Source: JAWKJY01 sp041393535 (GTDB lineage: Bacteria; Actinomycetota; Thermoleophilia; Gaiellales; Gaiellaceae). From it: 64,000 nt of DNA. Position 1 is the first letter of the stretch; every line of letters starts with the position of its first letter. Position numbers and translations under genes: made by a program. The notes under the pieces were generated by a model. That model ran no database searches. It saw only the letters and a list, made by a program, of their open reading frames with translations, and was not told where the DNA came from. Location of the stretch: assembly GCA_041393535.1 (NCBI GenBank), contig JAWKJY010000001.1, forward strand, positions 62,001 to 126,000, in the 5' to 3' direction. Of the stretch, positions 53,405-62,588 are shown piece after piece.

Positions 53405-54218
53405 ATGGCGAAGGCGAACGTCGGCGACTCGCGAGCCTGGCAGCCTGAAGCTGGTCGGCCCTGGTCGCCTCGTGAGATCGGCGTGGCGCCGTCTCTGGCG
53501 CACGAGGGCTACGCGGGCGGTCACGCCCGCGATGACCGAGCGCTTCACCGTGATCGAGTACGACCACCGCGGCTACGGCTTGAGCGACCGGCCCGACCAG
53601 CGCTACACGATGGACGTCTGGGCCGACGACCTCGCCCGGCTGCTCGACGCGATCGGCGTCGAGAAGACGCACGTCCACGGCGGCTCGATGGGCGGCTTCA
53701 TCGCGGCGCGCTTCGCCGCCCGCTACCCGGAGAAGGTCGACCGGCTCGTCGTCTCGGGCGCGGTCGCGAAGTGCGACACGCGGATGGTGAAGCGTACCGA
53801 GATCTGGAAGGCGATCGCGCATCACGGCACCGACGACGAGCTCGGCTACGAGCTCTGCCAGAAGGCGTTCTCGCGCCGCGCGATGGACGAGCTGTTCGAC
53901 GCCGAGCTGCTGGCGGAGATGCGGGCGGTCGTGGCGCGGAACGTGAACGCGGACGTGTTCGTCCAGGCGTGCGACGCGATGATCGAGGCGGACGTCGTCG
54001 ACCTGCTGCCGCGGATCACCGCGCCGACGCTCGTCCTCTGCGGCGAGGAGGACTGCCTGACGCCGCTGCGCTGCGGGCCCGACGGGGCCGGGATGGACGT
54101 GATCGCCGACCGCATCCCCGACGCGCGCCTGCACGTCTTCGAGGGCTGCGGCCACGCGAACCTGATGGAGCGCACCGAGGAGTCCGTGCGCGTCATCTTC
54201 GAGCACCTGGCGGGGTAG
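53405..54218 (+). CDS. Alpha/beta hydrolase (N-terminal part frame-disrupted)
   Basis: About 271 residues. ATG 53405 (MAKANVGDS) follows GAGGAGG. The next 120 bp have lost frame, so the first strands and oxyanion loop are garbled. From RFTVIEYDHRGYGLSDRPDQ the frame is clean. The nucleophile elbow is HGGSMGGFIA, the acid is in LCGEEDCLTP and the histidine in EGCGHANLME. It is close to 3-oxoadipate enol-lactonase and dienelactone-type hydrolases, so lactone or ester hydrolysis is likely. It is the last gene of the SDR-E1 operon. Confidence 0.8.
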
Positions 54219-54259
54219 CGCCCGCGCGCCACCGCCCAGGCGGCCGCAGCCGGGGGCCG

Positions 54260-54616
54260 TCAGGCGATCCAGGCCTGGCGGCTCAGCGACCCCGGGCCGA
54301 TGATCGGCGGCGGGATGTAGACGCCCGTAGATCCAGAACGTCCCGGTCGCTCCTCGCGTAGTTGGCGACGTCCTCCCAGGCCGCGCCTCCGGCGACGCCA
54401 TCGCCTTGTCGAGCGCCTCCTGGTCGTCGAACCAGAGCTCGACGAAGCCGTCGACGCCCTCCTGCTCGCCGTGTAGCGGCTCATGACCGAGACCACGTAG
54501 CCGCGGATGCCCGGTGCGCCGGCGGTGATCGGCGCGTGCACGTCGCGCCAGTAGTCGAAGAACGCCTGCTTGGAGAAGTCGTCCCGCTTGTACGCGGTGC
54601 CGATCATCTTGATCAC
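54260..54616 (-). CDS. EthD-domain protein (copy A, frameshifted)
   Basis: Starts at GTG 54616 as MIKMIGTAYKRDDFSKQAF, then FFDYWRDVHAPITAGAPGIR, typical of EthD/dimeric ferredoxin-like-fold proteins. After VVSVMSRYT the frame slips. Fragments EQEGVDGFVELWFDDQEAL, GTFWIYGR and YIPPPIIGPGSLSRQAW are found in other frames. Total length stays in frame (119 codons), so opposite indels are likely. EthD proteins often accompany monooxygenases or decarboxylases of ring compounds. It overlaps the PPOX gene as GTGA. A paralogue is at 60142. Confidence 0.75.
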   Translation of the reverse strand: MIKMIGTAYKRDDFSKQAFFDYWRDVHAPITAGAPGIRGYVVSVMSRYTASRRASTASSSSGSTTRRRSTRRWRRRRRGLGGRRQLREERPGRSGSTGVYIPPPIIGPGSLSRQAWIA

Positions 54617-55163
54617 GTGGTGCCTCCTCGCTCGCGGTTTCGACCGTCGATGCCTGCGCGCCTGGCCTCCAGCTGACGCCCGGCCTCGACCAGGAAGCTT
54701 CGCGCCCAGCCGTTGCCGCGCCAGGTGCGCGTCCAGTGGGGCGTCAGCCTGAACAGCCAGCGCAGCTGGTCGATCAGTCGATGGTCAGGTACGTCGGCCC
54801 GTTCTCGCCGAGGTAGCGGTAGGACATCCGCTCGGCGATCGAGACCCACTCGCCCTCGACGACGGGCTCGTGCACGACCTCCGCGCGGCCCTTGCCCATG
54901 ACCTTCTCGAGCGTCTCCGGGAGGTCGATCGTCCAGCCGACGCGGGGGTCGGCGACCATGTAGTCGGCCCAGCGCGAGCGCTGGCGGGCGATCACCCAGA
55001 ACGCGCCGTCGCGCCACTCGTGCCAGACCGGGAAGACGTGCGGGAAGCCGTCCCGGTCGAGGCAGGCGAGCCGCATCAGCACGCCGCGGCCGAGGAACGC
55101 CTCGACCTGCTCGTCGTCCATCCCGCCCAGCGGGCCGCGCCACTCCTGCTCGTCCGTGCTCAT
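54613..55163 (-). CDS. PPOX-fold flavoprotein (copy B) broken by an 8-bp direct repeat
   Basis: ATG 55163. The first 129 residues (LMRLACLDRDGFPHVFPVWH, GAFWVIARQRSRWADYM) are a PPOX-fold domain and end at TGA near 54774 after TYLTID. The next frame continues QLRWLFRLTPHWTRTWRG to a stop at 54613 that overlaps the EthD start. GTCGAT occurs twice, 8 bp apart (54769-54774 and 54777-54782). Removing one 8-bp unit restores one frame of exactly 181 codons. Either a recent duplication or an assembly slip truncated it. Confidence 0.8.
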
Positions 55164-55200
55164 CGGGGCCTCCTCTCTCCTCGTCGGGGACGGGCGGCCG

Positions 55201-55956
55201 TCAGAACGGCCCCACGAGCTGCTCCGGCATCAGCAGCCGGTCGAGCGCGAGGTTCGCGCGCTCCACGTGCGCCTGGCCGCCAGTGAGCGCGAAGGTCAGG
55301 TGGCCGGGGAAGAGCCCGTCGATCTCGAGCCCGCGCAGGGAGCGCAGCGAGGAGACCATCCGGTCGACCCGGCAGTCGTGGATGTTCTGCAGCAGGATCT
55401 TGCCTCCGTGGAAGACCACGTCGCCGACGATCAGCTGGCGGCGGCCGGCCTCCTCGAAGAGCAGCGAGACGTGCCCCTCCGAGTGCCCCGGCGTCTCGAG
55501 CACCCGGATGGCCAGGTCGCCGACGGCGATCGTGTCGCCATCGGAGAGCTCGACGTCGACCCGGCACGGCTCGAGCGTGTAGTCCGCCGGGTAGATGCCC
55601 GCGGCGACCGCGACGTCGACGGACACGGCCGCGTCGTCGCCGTCGCGCAGCGCCTGCGCCCGGTCGCGGTGGAGGTAAACCGCCGGGCGGTCGTCGAGCG
55701 CGGCGACCATGCGCGCGCAGCCGCCCGCGTGGTCGCCGTGGGCGTGCGTGAGGATCACGTGGGCGATCCGGTCGGGGTCGTAGCCCTCGGCCCTGACGTT
55801 CGCGAGGATCGCGTCGATCCCGAAGCCCGAGCCGCAGTCGACGATCGCCAGCTCGTCGCCGCCGTCGAGCAGGTAGACGTGGCAGTCGTAGGCGTCGGTC
55901 AGGCCGAAGCCGACCGTCCCCGAGCCCACGAGCCGGATGCGCTCCGTCAGCCTCAC
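55201..55956 (-). CDS. Metallo-beta-lactamase-fold hydrolase (copy B)
   Basis: A 251-residue MBL-fold enzyme starting at GTG 55956. The metal motif is LTHAHGDHAGGCARM. Other ligands are in ETPGHSEGH, the aspartate in IVGDVVFHGGKILLQN, and the last histidine in LFPGHLTF. The N-terminus RLTERIRLVGSGTVGFGLTD and core pattern mark it as a paralogue of copies A (41967) and C (59371). It lies 37 bp before the PPOX gene in the same operon and is intact, unlike its neighbours. Confidence 0.9.
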   Translation of the reverse strand: MRLTERIRLVGSGTVGFGLTDAYDCHVYLLDGGDELAIVDCGSGFGIDAILANVRAEGYDPDRIAHVILTHAHGDHAGGCARMVAALDDRPAVYLHRDRAQALRDGDDAAVSVDVAVAAGIYPADYTLEPCRVDVELSDGDTIAVGDLAIRVLETPGHSEGHVSLLFEEAGRRQLIVGDVVFHGGKILLQNIHDCRVDRMVSSLRSLRGLEIDGLFPGHLTFALTGGQAHVERANLALDRLLMPEQLVGPF

Positions 55957-56020
55957 GGCCGGCCCCCCTCGCTGCGTGCCTCGCGTCGGTCGTGCACCTG
56001 CGCCTCCTCCTCTGACTCCG

Positions 56021-57039
56021 CTACCCGGGACGACGACGGCCCGCTCCCGCGACCGCGCCGGCCGCGAGGTCGGCGAGCGCCCGGTCGACCCCGGCGAGCG
56101 GGTACGGGACGACGGGCGTCGAGATCGCGCCCCGCCGCGCCAGCCGCACGACCTTCGGAGGCCGCTGGTGGTGCCCGCGACCACCGTCGTATGACGCCTC
56201 CGGCGAGCGCCTGAACGGGAGAACGGAGCGAGCCGCCGGCGAGCCCGAGGAGCGCGATCGACGCTCGGGCGGCGGTCGACGACCGCCCCGGCGAGCGCGA
56301 GCGAGGCGTCCGTGCCGACCAGGTCGATCACGGCCAGCCCCCTCGCCGTCGGTCAGCCTGAGCAGCTGGCTGCTGCGGCCGTCGCCGGCCAGGACGCCTC
56401 GCCGTCGCGCCGAGCCCGGCCGCGCGCTCCAGGGCTCGCCGCGGCGTCCACGGCGAGCACGCAGCGCGCTGGTCGTGGCGGCGGCGAGCCAGGTACCCGC
56501 GAAGCTGCCGAGCCCGCCGAGGCCGATCACGACGAGCGTCGCCCGGCGCGATGGAGGGCGCGACGCGGGCGGACGGCCGCGTAGGCGGAGAGCGCGGCGC
56601 AGCCGAGCGGCGTCGCCTGCAGCGGGTCCAGGTCCCCGAGCGGCACGAGGTGGCGTCGGTGCGGGACGAGCACCGCCTCGGCGAAGCCGCCGTCCACGGT
56701 CGCGCCGGCCTCGTCCCCCCGGGGGCAGATCTGCTCGTGGCCCGAGACGCAGGTGCGGCAGTGGCCGCAGCCCCAGCCGACCATCACCGCCACCGGCTCG
56801 CCGAGCGGGACGTCGCCCGCGGCCGGCCCGGCCGCGACGGGGCGTCCGACGATCTCGTGCCCCATCGTCACCGGCAGCCGCATCCCGTCGCGGAACCGTC
56901 CGTCCAGGATGTGCAGGTCGGAGCGGCAGACGCCGCAGGCGATCACCTCGACCAGCACCTGCGTCCCCGTCGGCTCGGGACGCGGGACCTGCTCGAGGCG
57001 CAGCGCGGACTCGCCCGGATGGAGCCGCGCCGCGAGCAT
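56021..57039 (-). CDS. Zinc-dependent alcohol dehydrogenase (many frameshifts in the 3' half)
   Basis: ATG 57039 starts MLAARLHPGESALRLEQVP and overlaps the upstream gene as TGATG. The catalytic domain is clear: ACGVCRSDLHILDG, MGHEIVGRPVAAGP, the structural zinc GCGHCRTCVSGHEQIC and PLGCAALSAYAAVR. From about 56560 the frame slips repeatedly. VIGLGGLGSFAGTWLA (NAD-binding turn), DLVGTDASLALA and TPVVPYPLAGVDRALADL appear in different frames. The last residues AVVVPG place the end near 56021-56030. It is a medium-chain NAD(P) dehydrogenase; whether it is truly broken cannot be told. Confidence 0.75.
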
Positions 57040-58477
57040 CAGCTCCCGTCGGTCAGGCGCGCCCGGTCGTAGCGGGGGTAGAGGTCCTCCGGGTACGGCT
57101 CGAAGTCGGCGAGCCGCCTGCTGTGCACCCAGATGTCGGTCGGGCTGACGAGCGGCACCGTCGGGAAGTCGCGGACGGCGATCCGCTGACGAGGCCTGCG
57201 GCCTCCGGCAGGCCGTCCGGCGCCGACGCGCGGAGCCAGGCTCGAACGCCTCGTCGAGCTCCGCGATCGACGAGTGCCGCCAGTTCGGGAAGCCGATGCA
57301 GCGCGTGGCGAGGAAGCTGAGCGCGGCCGCCGACGCTGTCGTGGGCCAGAGCCACTTCGAGACGAACGCCGGCGGGTGCGCGTCGACCGCGGCGTAGAAG
57401 GGCGCTGGCTGGCTTCGAAGCGCAAGCTTCGAGCTCGACGCCCACCTCGGCGAGCCTGCGCGGCGAGCAGGCGGCCGGCGTGGCCGATCTGGGCGTCGTC
57501 CTGGACGACGCACTCGCAGCGATCGGCGCGCCGCCGCGCGCGGCCGCGAGCGTTCCCGGGCGCGTGCGACGTCGCGGCGCCGGCCTGCGTCCCGCCGACG
57601 GGTCGTAATGTTCGGTCTCGGGTGGACTCGCCCCCAGGTGGGCGTCGCGTGCCTGCTGAGGCGTTCGCGCACGATCAAGGCCTCGCGGTCGACGCAGGCG
57701 AGCGCGATCGCCTCGCGCACGCGCACGTCGTCGAAGGAGGTCGGCGTGCCGCCAGTCCAGCCTGAGGTAGATGCTCGACGCCTGCGGCTGCTCGATCGAC
57801 GACGAATCGCCCTCGGCGCGCAGCCCGTCGACCGCGCCGAGCGGCGGCCCGTGCAGGACGCCGACCTCGCCGCGCTCGAGCGCCGCGAGCCGCTCGTGCG
57901 GGTCGAGGATCGCGCGCCACTCGATCCGGTCGAGGTGCGGCGCGCTCGTCGTAGCCGGCGAACCGCGCTCGGCGACGACGAGCTCGGGCGACCAGGAGAC
58001 GAAGCGGAACGGGCCCATCCCGTCGGCCGTGAAGCCGAACCTGTCGGGGTCTGCTGCGCGCGTCGCCTCGTTGTAGATCGTCGAGTGCGTGCCCCAGAGC
58101 AGCGACGGCAGGCGCACGTACGGTAGCGCGTCCGGAACGCGACCGTCCGCTCGCCCTCCGCCCACATCGACTCGACGGGGTCCTGGTACCAGAGCGGGCC
58201 GCTGTCTGAACGAGTCGCGCAGCGTCGCGAGCGGCGCCAGCACCGCGTCGGCCGTCAGCGGCGCGCCCGTGTGGAAGCGCGCGCCCGGGCGCAGGTGGAA
58301 GCGCCACTCGAGCCCGTCCGCCGACACGTCCCAGGACTCCGCGAGGCCCGGCAGCGCCCGGTGCCCGGGGCCGCGGACGACGAGCAGCTCGTAGATCGCG
58401 ATGTGGCAGGGGTCGATGTGCGGGCCGGTCGGCGAGACCTGCGAGCACGCGTAGTCGAACGCCTCGCGCAGGATCAT
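57039..58477 (-). CDS. ABC transporter substrate-binding protein, family 5 (copy A, heavily frameshifted)
   Basis: ATG 58477 begins MILREAFDYACSQVSPTGPH; no signal peptide is visible, so the true start may lie elsewhere. Family-5 (OppA/DppA) stretches are LPGLAESWDVSADGLEWRFH, LRPGARFHTGAPLTADAVL, TIYNEATRAADPDRFG and DGMGPFRFVSW, then, after several frame changes, IALACVDREALIVR and YPEDLYPRYDRARLTDG at the end. At least five indels are needed. It would bind a peptide-like or organic substrate for the importer at 62.6-64 kb. It is divergent from the SDR at 58559. Confidence 0.75.
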
Positions 58478-58545
58478 CGCGCGCTCCGACGGTCGCCCGC
58501 CGACCGATCGGCGCGGGGAGCCGTCACGCCGGGAGGGAGGTGCGC

Positions 58546-58551
58546 GATACT
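58546..58551 (+). promoter_or_regulatory. Putative -10 box (GATACT) for SDR copy C
   Basis: GATACT ends 7 bp before ATG 58559, the spacing expected of a leaderless actinobacterial transcript. GGGAGGGAGG lies 18 bp upstream of the ATG, too far to be its ribosome site. Confidence 0.4.
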
Positions 58552-58558
58552 GCCGGCC

Positions 58559-59344
58559 ATGGCGGATAGATACCAGAAGAAAAACGTTTTTGTGACCGCT
58601 GCCGGCGCGGGCTTCGGCTACGCCACCGCGGTCGGGATGGCGCGCGAGGGAGCGGCCGCGGTCTGCGTCGTCGAGAAGCTCCCCGACCGGCTCGAGCGCG
58701 TCACCGCGGCGATCGAGGAGCACGGCGCGCGCGCCGTGCCGATCCTCGCCGACCTCGGCGCGACCGCGGGCTGCGAGGCGGCGATCGCCCAGGCCCACGA
58801 GGCCTGCGGCCGCCTCGACGTGGTCGTCCTCAACCACGCTGCGATGGGCTGGGAGACCCCGTTCCTCGAGCTGGCGGACGAGGAGTGGGACCGCGACCTG
58901 CAGGTCAACCTGACCAGCTACTTCGTCCTCGCGCAGCGGGCCGCGCGGCGGATGGTCGAGCAGGGCGGCGGCGTGATCCTGATGACCGCGTCGATCGGCG
59001 CGCTGGGCGCCGGCGTCGGCTTCGCCCCCTACTGCGTGACGAAGGCCGGGCTGGTGATCCTGGCGAAGGTGATGGCGGTCGAGCTCGCCCGCTCGGGCGT
59101 CCGCGTCAACTGCGTCAGCCCCGGCCCCGCGGACACGCAGCGGTCGGTCGACCTCGTCGGCGAGGAGACGATGGAGCGGTTCCGCGAGGGCTTCCCCGTC
59201 GTGCCGCTCAACCGGCTCGCCTCCGCCCAGGACATCGCGGAGGCGTTCCTCTACCTCGGCTCGGACGCCGCCGGCTACGTCACCGGCCAGAACCTGATCG
59301 TCGACGGCGGGCTGACCTCCCAGACCTACAACGTGCCCGACTAG
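58559..59344 (+). CDS. Short-chain dehydrogenase/reductase (copy C)
   Basis: A 261-residue SDR. The cofactor loop is VTAAGAGFG (atypical Ala and Phe in place of Gly and Ile), the asparagine motif is LNHAA, the catalytic pair is in APYCVTKAG, and the end is YVTGQNLIVDGGLTSQTY. It is the close paralogue of copy A (41167): RMVEQGGGVILMTASIGALG versus TMVEQGGGGVILYTISISAL. Codons 8-12 form an AT-rich palindrome (see the operator). It heads the SDR-MBL-EthD group. Confidence 0.93.
   Translation: MADRYQKKNVFVTAAGAGFGYATAVGMAREGAAAVCVVEKLPDRLERVTAAIEEHGARAVPILADLGATAGCEAAIAQAHEACGRLDVVVLNHAAMGWETPFLELADEEWDRDLQVNLTSYFVLAQRAARRMVEQGGGVILMTASIGALGAGVGFAPYCVTKAGLVILAKVMAVELARSGVRVNCVSPGPADTQRSVDLVGEETMERFREGFPVVPLNRLASAQDIAEAFLYLGSDAAGYVTGQNLIVDGGLTSQTYNVPD
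58580..58591. promoter_or_regulatory. LacI-type operator-like palindrome inside the SDR copy C gene
   Basis: AAAAACGTTTTT is a perfect 12-bp palindrome with a central CG, 21 bp after the A of the start codon. It uses AAA, GTT and TTT codons that are rare in this genome. The core ACGTTT differs from the CGAT of O1-O3, so it may be a variant site. Confidence 0.4.
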
Positions 59345-59370
59345 CCGGGCCCACGAGCGAGGAGCGATCC

Positions 59371-60119
59371 ATGAGGCTGACCGACGACGTCCTCCTGGTC
59401 GGGGGCGGCTCCTACACGGGGTTCGGGATCTCCGCCGACTTCGACGCGCACTGCTACCTGCTCGACGGCGGCGACGAGCTCGCCCTCGTCGACTGCGGCA
59501 CGGGCACCGAGGCCGCGATGGCGAGGCTGCTCGCGAACGTCGAGCGCGGCGGGCTCGACCCGGCGCGGATCTCGCGCCTGTTCCGACCCACTTCCACACC
59601 GACCACGCGGGCGGCGCGGCGCGCGCTACCGCGACCGTCTCGGGCTCGAGGTCGCATCTCGACCGACGCCGCCGACGCGCTCGAGACGGGCGACCAGCGA
59701 GGCGATGAGCTTCGCCCCTGGCAGCGGACGGGGCTCTTCCGCCGACTTCGACTACCTGGCCTGCCCCGTCGCCGACCGGCTCGCTGACGGGGACGTGCGC
59801 CGGGTCGGGCGGCTCGGCTCGCGCTTCCTCGCGACGCCCGGCCACTGCGCCGGGCACGGCCGTGTTCCGTCACCGGCGGCGAGCGGACGGGCCTGCTCGC
59901 CGGCGACGCGGTCTTCGCCTGGGGAAGGTGGCCGTGCTCGGCACGGCCGACTGCGACCTGCAGGCGATCATGGCGTCAGTCCGCAGGCTCGCGGAGCTCG
60001 ACTTCGACGCGCTCCTGCCGGGGCACCGCGACGTCGTCCTCGACGGCGGCAAGGCGCACGTCGAGCAGGCGCGGGCGACGATCGACCTCGCTCACCGTCC
60101 CGCCCAACTGTTCGCGTGA
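59371..60119 (+). CDS. Metallo-beta-lactamase-fold hydrolase (copy C, frameshifted)
   Basis: ATG 59371 (MRLTDDVLLVGGGSYTGFG) has GGAGCGA upstream. The first 70 residues are clean (CYLLDGGDELALVDCGTG). At about 59583 the frame slips just at the metal motif, where the DNA reads as THFHTDHAGG in another frame. Later fragments FDYLACPVADRLADGDV, FLATPGHCAGHG, LLAGDAVFAWG and LLPGHRDVVLDGGKAH lie in two further frames. About four indels are needed. It is the third member of the island MBL family, 26 bp behind its SDR as in copy A. Confidence 0.8.
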
Positions 60120-60141
60120 CCCACGACCCGAGGAGGCCGAC

Positions 60142-60514
60142 GTGATCAAGGTGATCGGCACGGCGTACAAGCGGGACGACTTCGACCGAGGAGTTCTTCC
60201 GCTACTGGCAGACGTCCACGCCGATCTCGGCGCGGGCGCCCGGCTGCGCGGCTACGTCGTCACGGAGGTGATCCGGCGGCTGGACGGCGGCACCGTTGAG
60301 GCCGGACGCGTTCGTCGAGCAGTGGCACGGACGACCCGAGTCGTTCGACCGGGCGGCGGCCTCGCCGGAGGTGGCCGAGGCCCTGGGCGGACGTGCCGCG
60401 CTACGCGAAGACGACCGGCACGTTCTGGGTCGCGAAGGAGCACGTCACGCCGCGCTGCCGACGGTCGGGCTGGCACGCCTGTGCCGCCAGGTCTGTCGGC
60501 CCGCCGGCGCCTGA
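60142..60514 (+). CDS. EthD-domain protein (copy B, frameshifted)
   Basis: GTG 60142 follows GAGGAGG and gives MIKVIGTAYKRDDFDR, nearly the same opening as copy A at 54616. After this the frame slips. The fragments YWQTSTPISARAP-like, RGYVVTEVIRRLDGGTVE, PDAFVEQWHGRPESFDRAAA and VPRYAKTTGTFWVAKEHV are spread over three frames. The end is uncertain; TGA 60512-60514 is one candidate. Together with copy A it shows that the SDR-MBL-EthD set was duplicated within the island. Confidence 0.7.
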
Positions 60515-60695
60515 CGGCGATCCGGGCGGGCGGATCCGCGGAGAAGCCTGACATCGGGGCCGACTCCCGGGAGGATTGGGCCGCCGCCGGGAAAATGCTC
60601 TCTCTCGCGGCGTGCGCAGCGAAGTGTGTGGCGGTCGGCGATGCCGCAGGTTCGGGTCGAGAAGGAGGACGACGACGCAGGACGGGTCTGACTCC

Positions 60696-62532
60696 GTGGA
60701 GAAGCTCGTCGACGAGTACCCGCGCGGAAGGTCAGCCGTCGGCAGTTCTCCGGGCGGTGCTGGCGCGCTCGACTGCATGAGCGCCGCGGCGCCTCCCGCT
60801 GCGTGCGGCGGCGACGACACCGCTGCCCGGCCCCGCGCCGGCCGAGCCCACGCCCGCTCCGGCGCCTGCGCCGAGCGAGCGGCGCCCGCGCCTGCTCCCG
60901 AGGAGCTTTCGCTGCCCGCACCTGCTCCGGCGCCCGAGGAGCCTGCCCCGGCTCCCTCGAGCCGGCGTCTGTTGTTCCCGGTCAGGGGCGAGCCCTGTCC
61001 CGGGCGGCCAGCTGATCGAGGGCTACGACCGCGACTTCAGCCCGATGGACACCGTCGCGTCGCCGTGGGCCGACCCGGCCTACGTCGCGCTGTACGAGTT
61101 CACGGTCGTCCGCGACGCCGAGGGCGCCTACCAGCCGGCGCTCGTCGACTCGTGGGAGGTCTCGGAGGACCTGCTCACGTGGACGTTCACGATCCGCGAG
61201 GGCCTCACGTTCCACTCCGGCGCCGCGCTCGACGCCGCGGTGATCGCCGCGAACTTCAACGCGTTCCGCGACGGCACCGGCGACGCGGGCGGCCCCGGTC
61301 AGAATGCGATCTTCTGGCCGACCGTCACGGACGTCCAGGCGCCCGACGCCACGACGGTCGTCTGCACCATGTCCGCCCCGTTCACGGCGTTCCCCGAGAC
61401 GCTCGCGACCGAGTTCGCGATGATCGAGAACCTCGCGAAGCGGACGGAAGTCGGCACGGACTACGGCGCCGCGGCCGCCGACGGCTCCGGCCCGTTCCAG
61501 TTCGGCAGCTACCAGCCGGGCACCGAGGTCGTCGTCAACCGCTGGGACGGCTACCCCGGCACGAACATCCCGTACGTCTCGAACAAGGGCCCGGCCTACC
61601 TCGAGTCGGTCCGCTGGGTGCCGATCCTCGAGGCCGGCCAGCGCGCGAACGAGATCGAGGGCGGCACGGTCAACGTCGTCAAGAACCCGGCCGGCCAGGA
61701 CATCGAGCGGCTCAAGGGCAACTCCGACCTCGTCGTCACGAGCTTCCCGAGCCTCGCGAACTACTTCATCGGCCTGAACGCCCAGCAGACCCGCGTCGGC
61801 TTCGAGGACGTGACCGTCCGCCAGGCGATCTCGATGGCGATCGACCGCAAGTCGCTCGCCGACTCGCTGTTCTTCGGCCAGGCCGTCCCGACCTACGGGC
61901 CGATCGCGCCGAACTTCAAGTGGTACGAGCCGGGCGTCGAGGCGTTCAACCAGTTCGACCCGGAGAAGGCGAAGTCGCTGCTCGACGCGGCCGGGTGGGT
62001 CGAGGGCTCGGGCGGGATCCGCGAGAAGGGCGGCGAGAAGCTGTCGTTCACGCTGACCAGCAACGACCTCTACCAGCCGACCACCTCCGCGATCGACCAG
62101 GCGATCGTGCCGATGCTGGCCGACGTCGGCGTCGAGATGAAGCTCGACGTGCCCGACGCGGCGGCGTTCTTCCCGAAGGTCGCGGGCGCCGGCGCCGAGG
62201 ACGCGGCGACGTCGCTCGACGCCTGGTCGTTCGAGTGGCTCTGGTCGTCGCCGGTCGACCTGCTGATCTTCTTCCAGGCGTTCCCGAGCGTGAAGTGGAA
62301 CGGCGACCTGCCGGAGATCGCGGCCGCCGTGAAGCAGTGGCAGACCGCCCCCGACCTCGCCACGCTCGAGGCCGCGGCCCGCGCGATGCAGCTCGCCTGG
62401 GCCGAGAAGCTGCCCGAGATCCCGATCCTCACCCGCAACGACACGTGGGTGGCGCAGACGAAGGTCAAGGGCTACACGCCGGTCGAGACGATGCTGTACC
62501 CGCTCTACAACGACGTCTGGATCGAGGCCTGA
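60696..62532 (+). CDS. ABC transporter substrate-binding protein, family 5 (copy B); Tat-type lipoprotein with frameshifted leader
   Basis: The mature protein (from about 61015) is clean for 500 residues: ALVDSWEVSEDLLTWTFTIR, FHSGAALDAAVIAANFNAF, GSGPFQFGSYQPGTEVVV, VRQAISMAIDRKSLADSLFF and TKVKGYTPVETMLYPLYNDV. The leader is in pieces but reads VEKLVDEYPRG, then in another frame VSRRQFLRAVLARST (a twin-arginine motif if one C is restored), then a lipobox-like AACGGDD and an Ala/Pro/Glu linker. It should be a Tat-exported lipoprotein feeding the downstream permeases. GTG 60696 is the best start guess. Confidence 0.85.
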
Positions 62533-62543
62533 CCTAGCAAGTC

Positions 62544-62582
62544 GCTGCCGGCGGGCGGTCCCCTGCACCGCCCGCCGGCAGC
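62544..62582 (+). terminator. Strong hairpin between binding-protein and permease genes
   Basis: GCTGCCGGCGGGCGGT (62544-62559) pairs perfectly over 16 bp with ACCGCCCGCCGGCAGC (62567-62582) around a 7-base loop. It starts 11 bp after the stop and ends 6 bp before the permease ATG. Partial termination or mRNA protection would give more binding protein than permease. Confidence 0.75.
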
Positions 62583-62588
62583 CTCTCG

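Noticed and set aside
53405..53530. Separate small protein starting MAKANVGDS and running to 54361
   Set aside because: After the first 9 residues it loses any family likeness, and the alpha/beta hydrolase body is in another frame. It is the damaged N-terminus of that gene.
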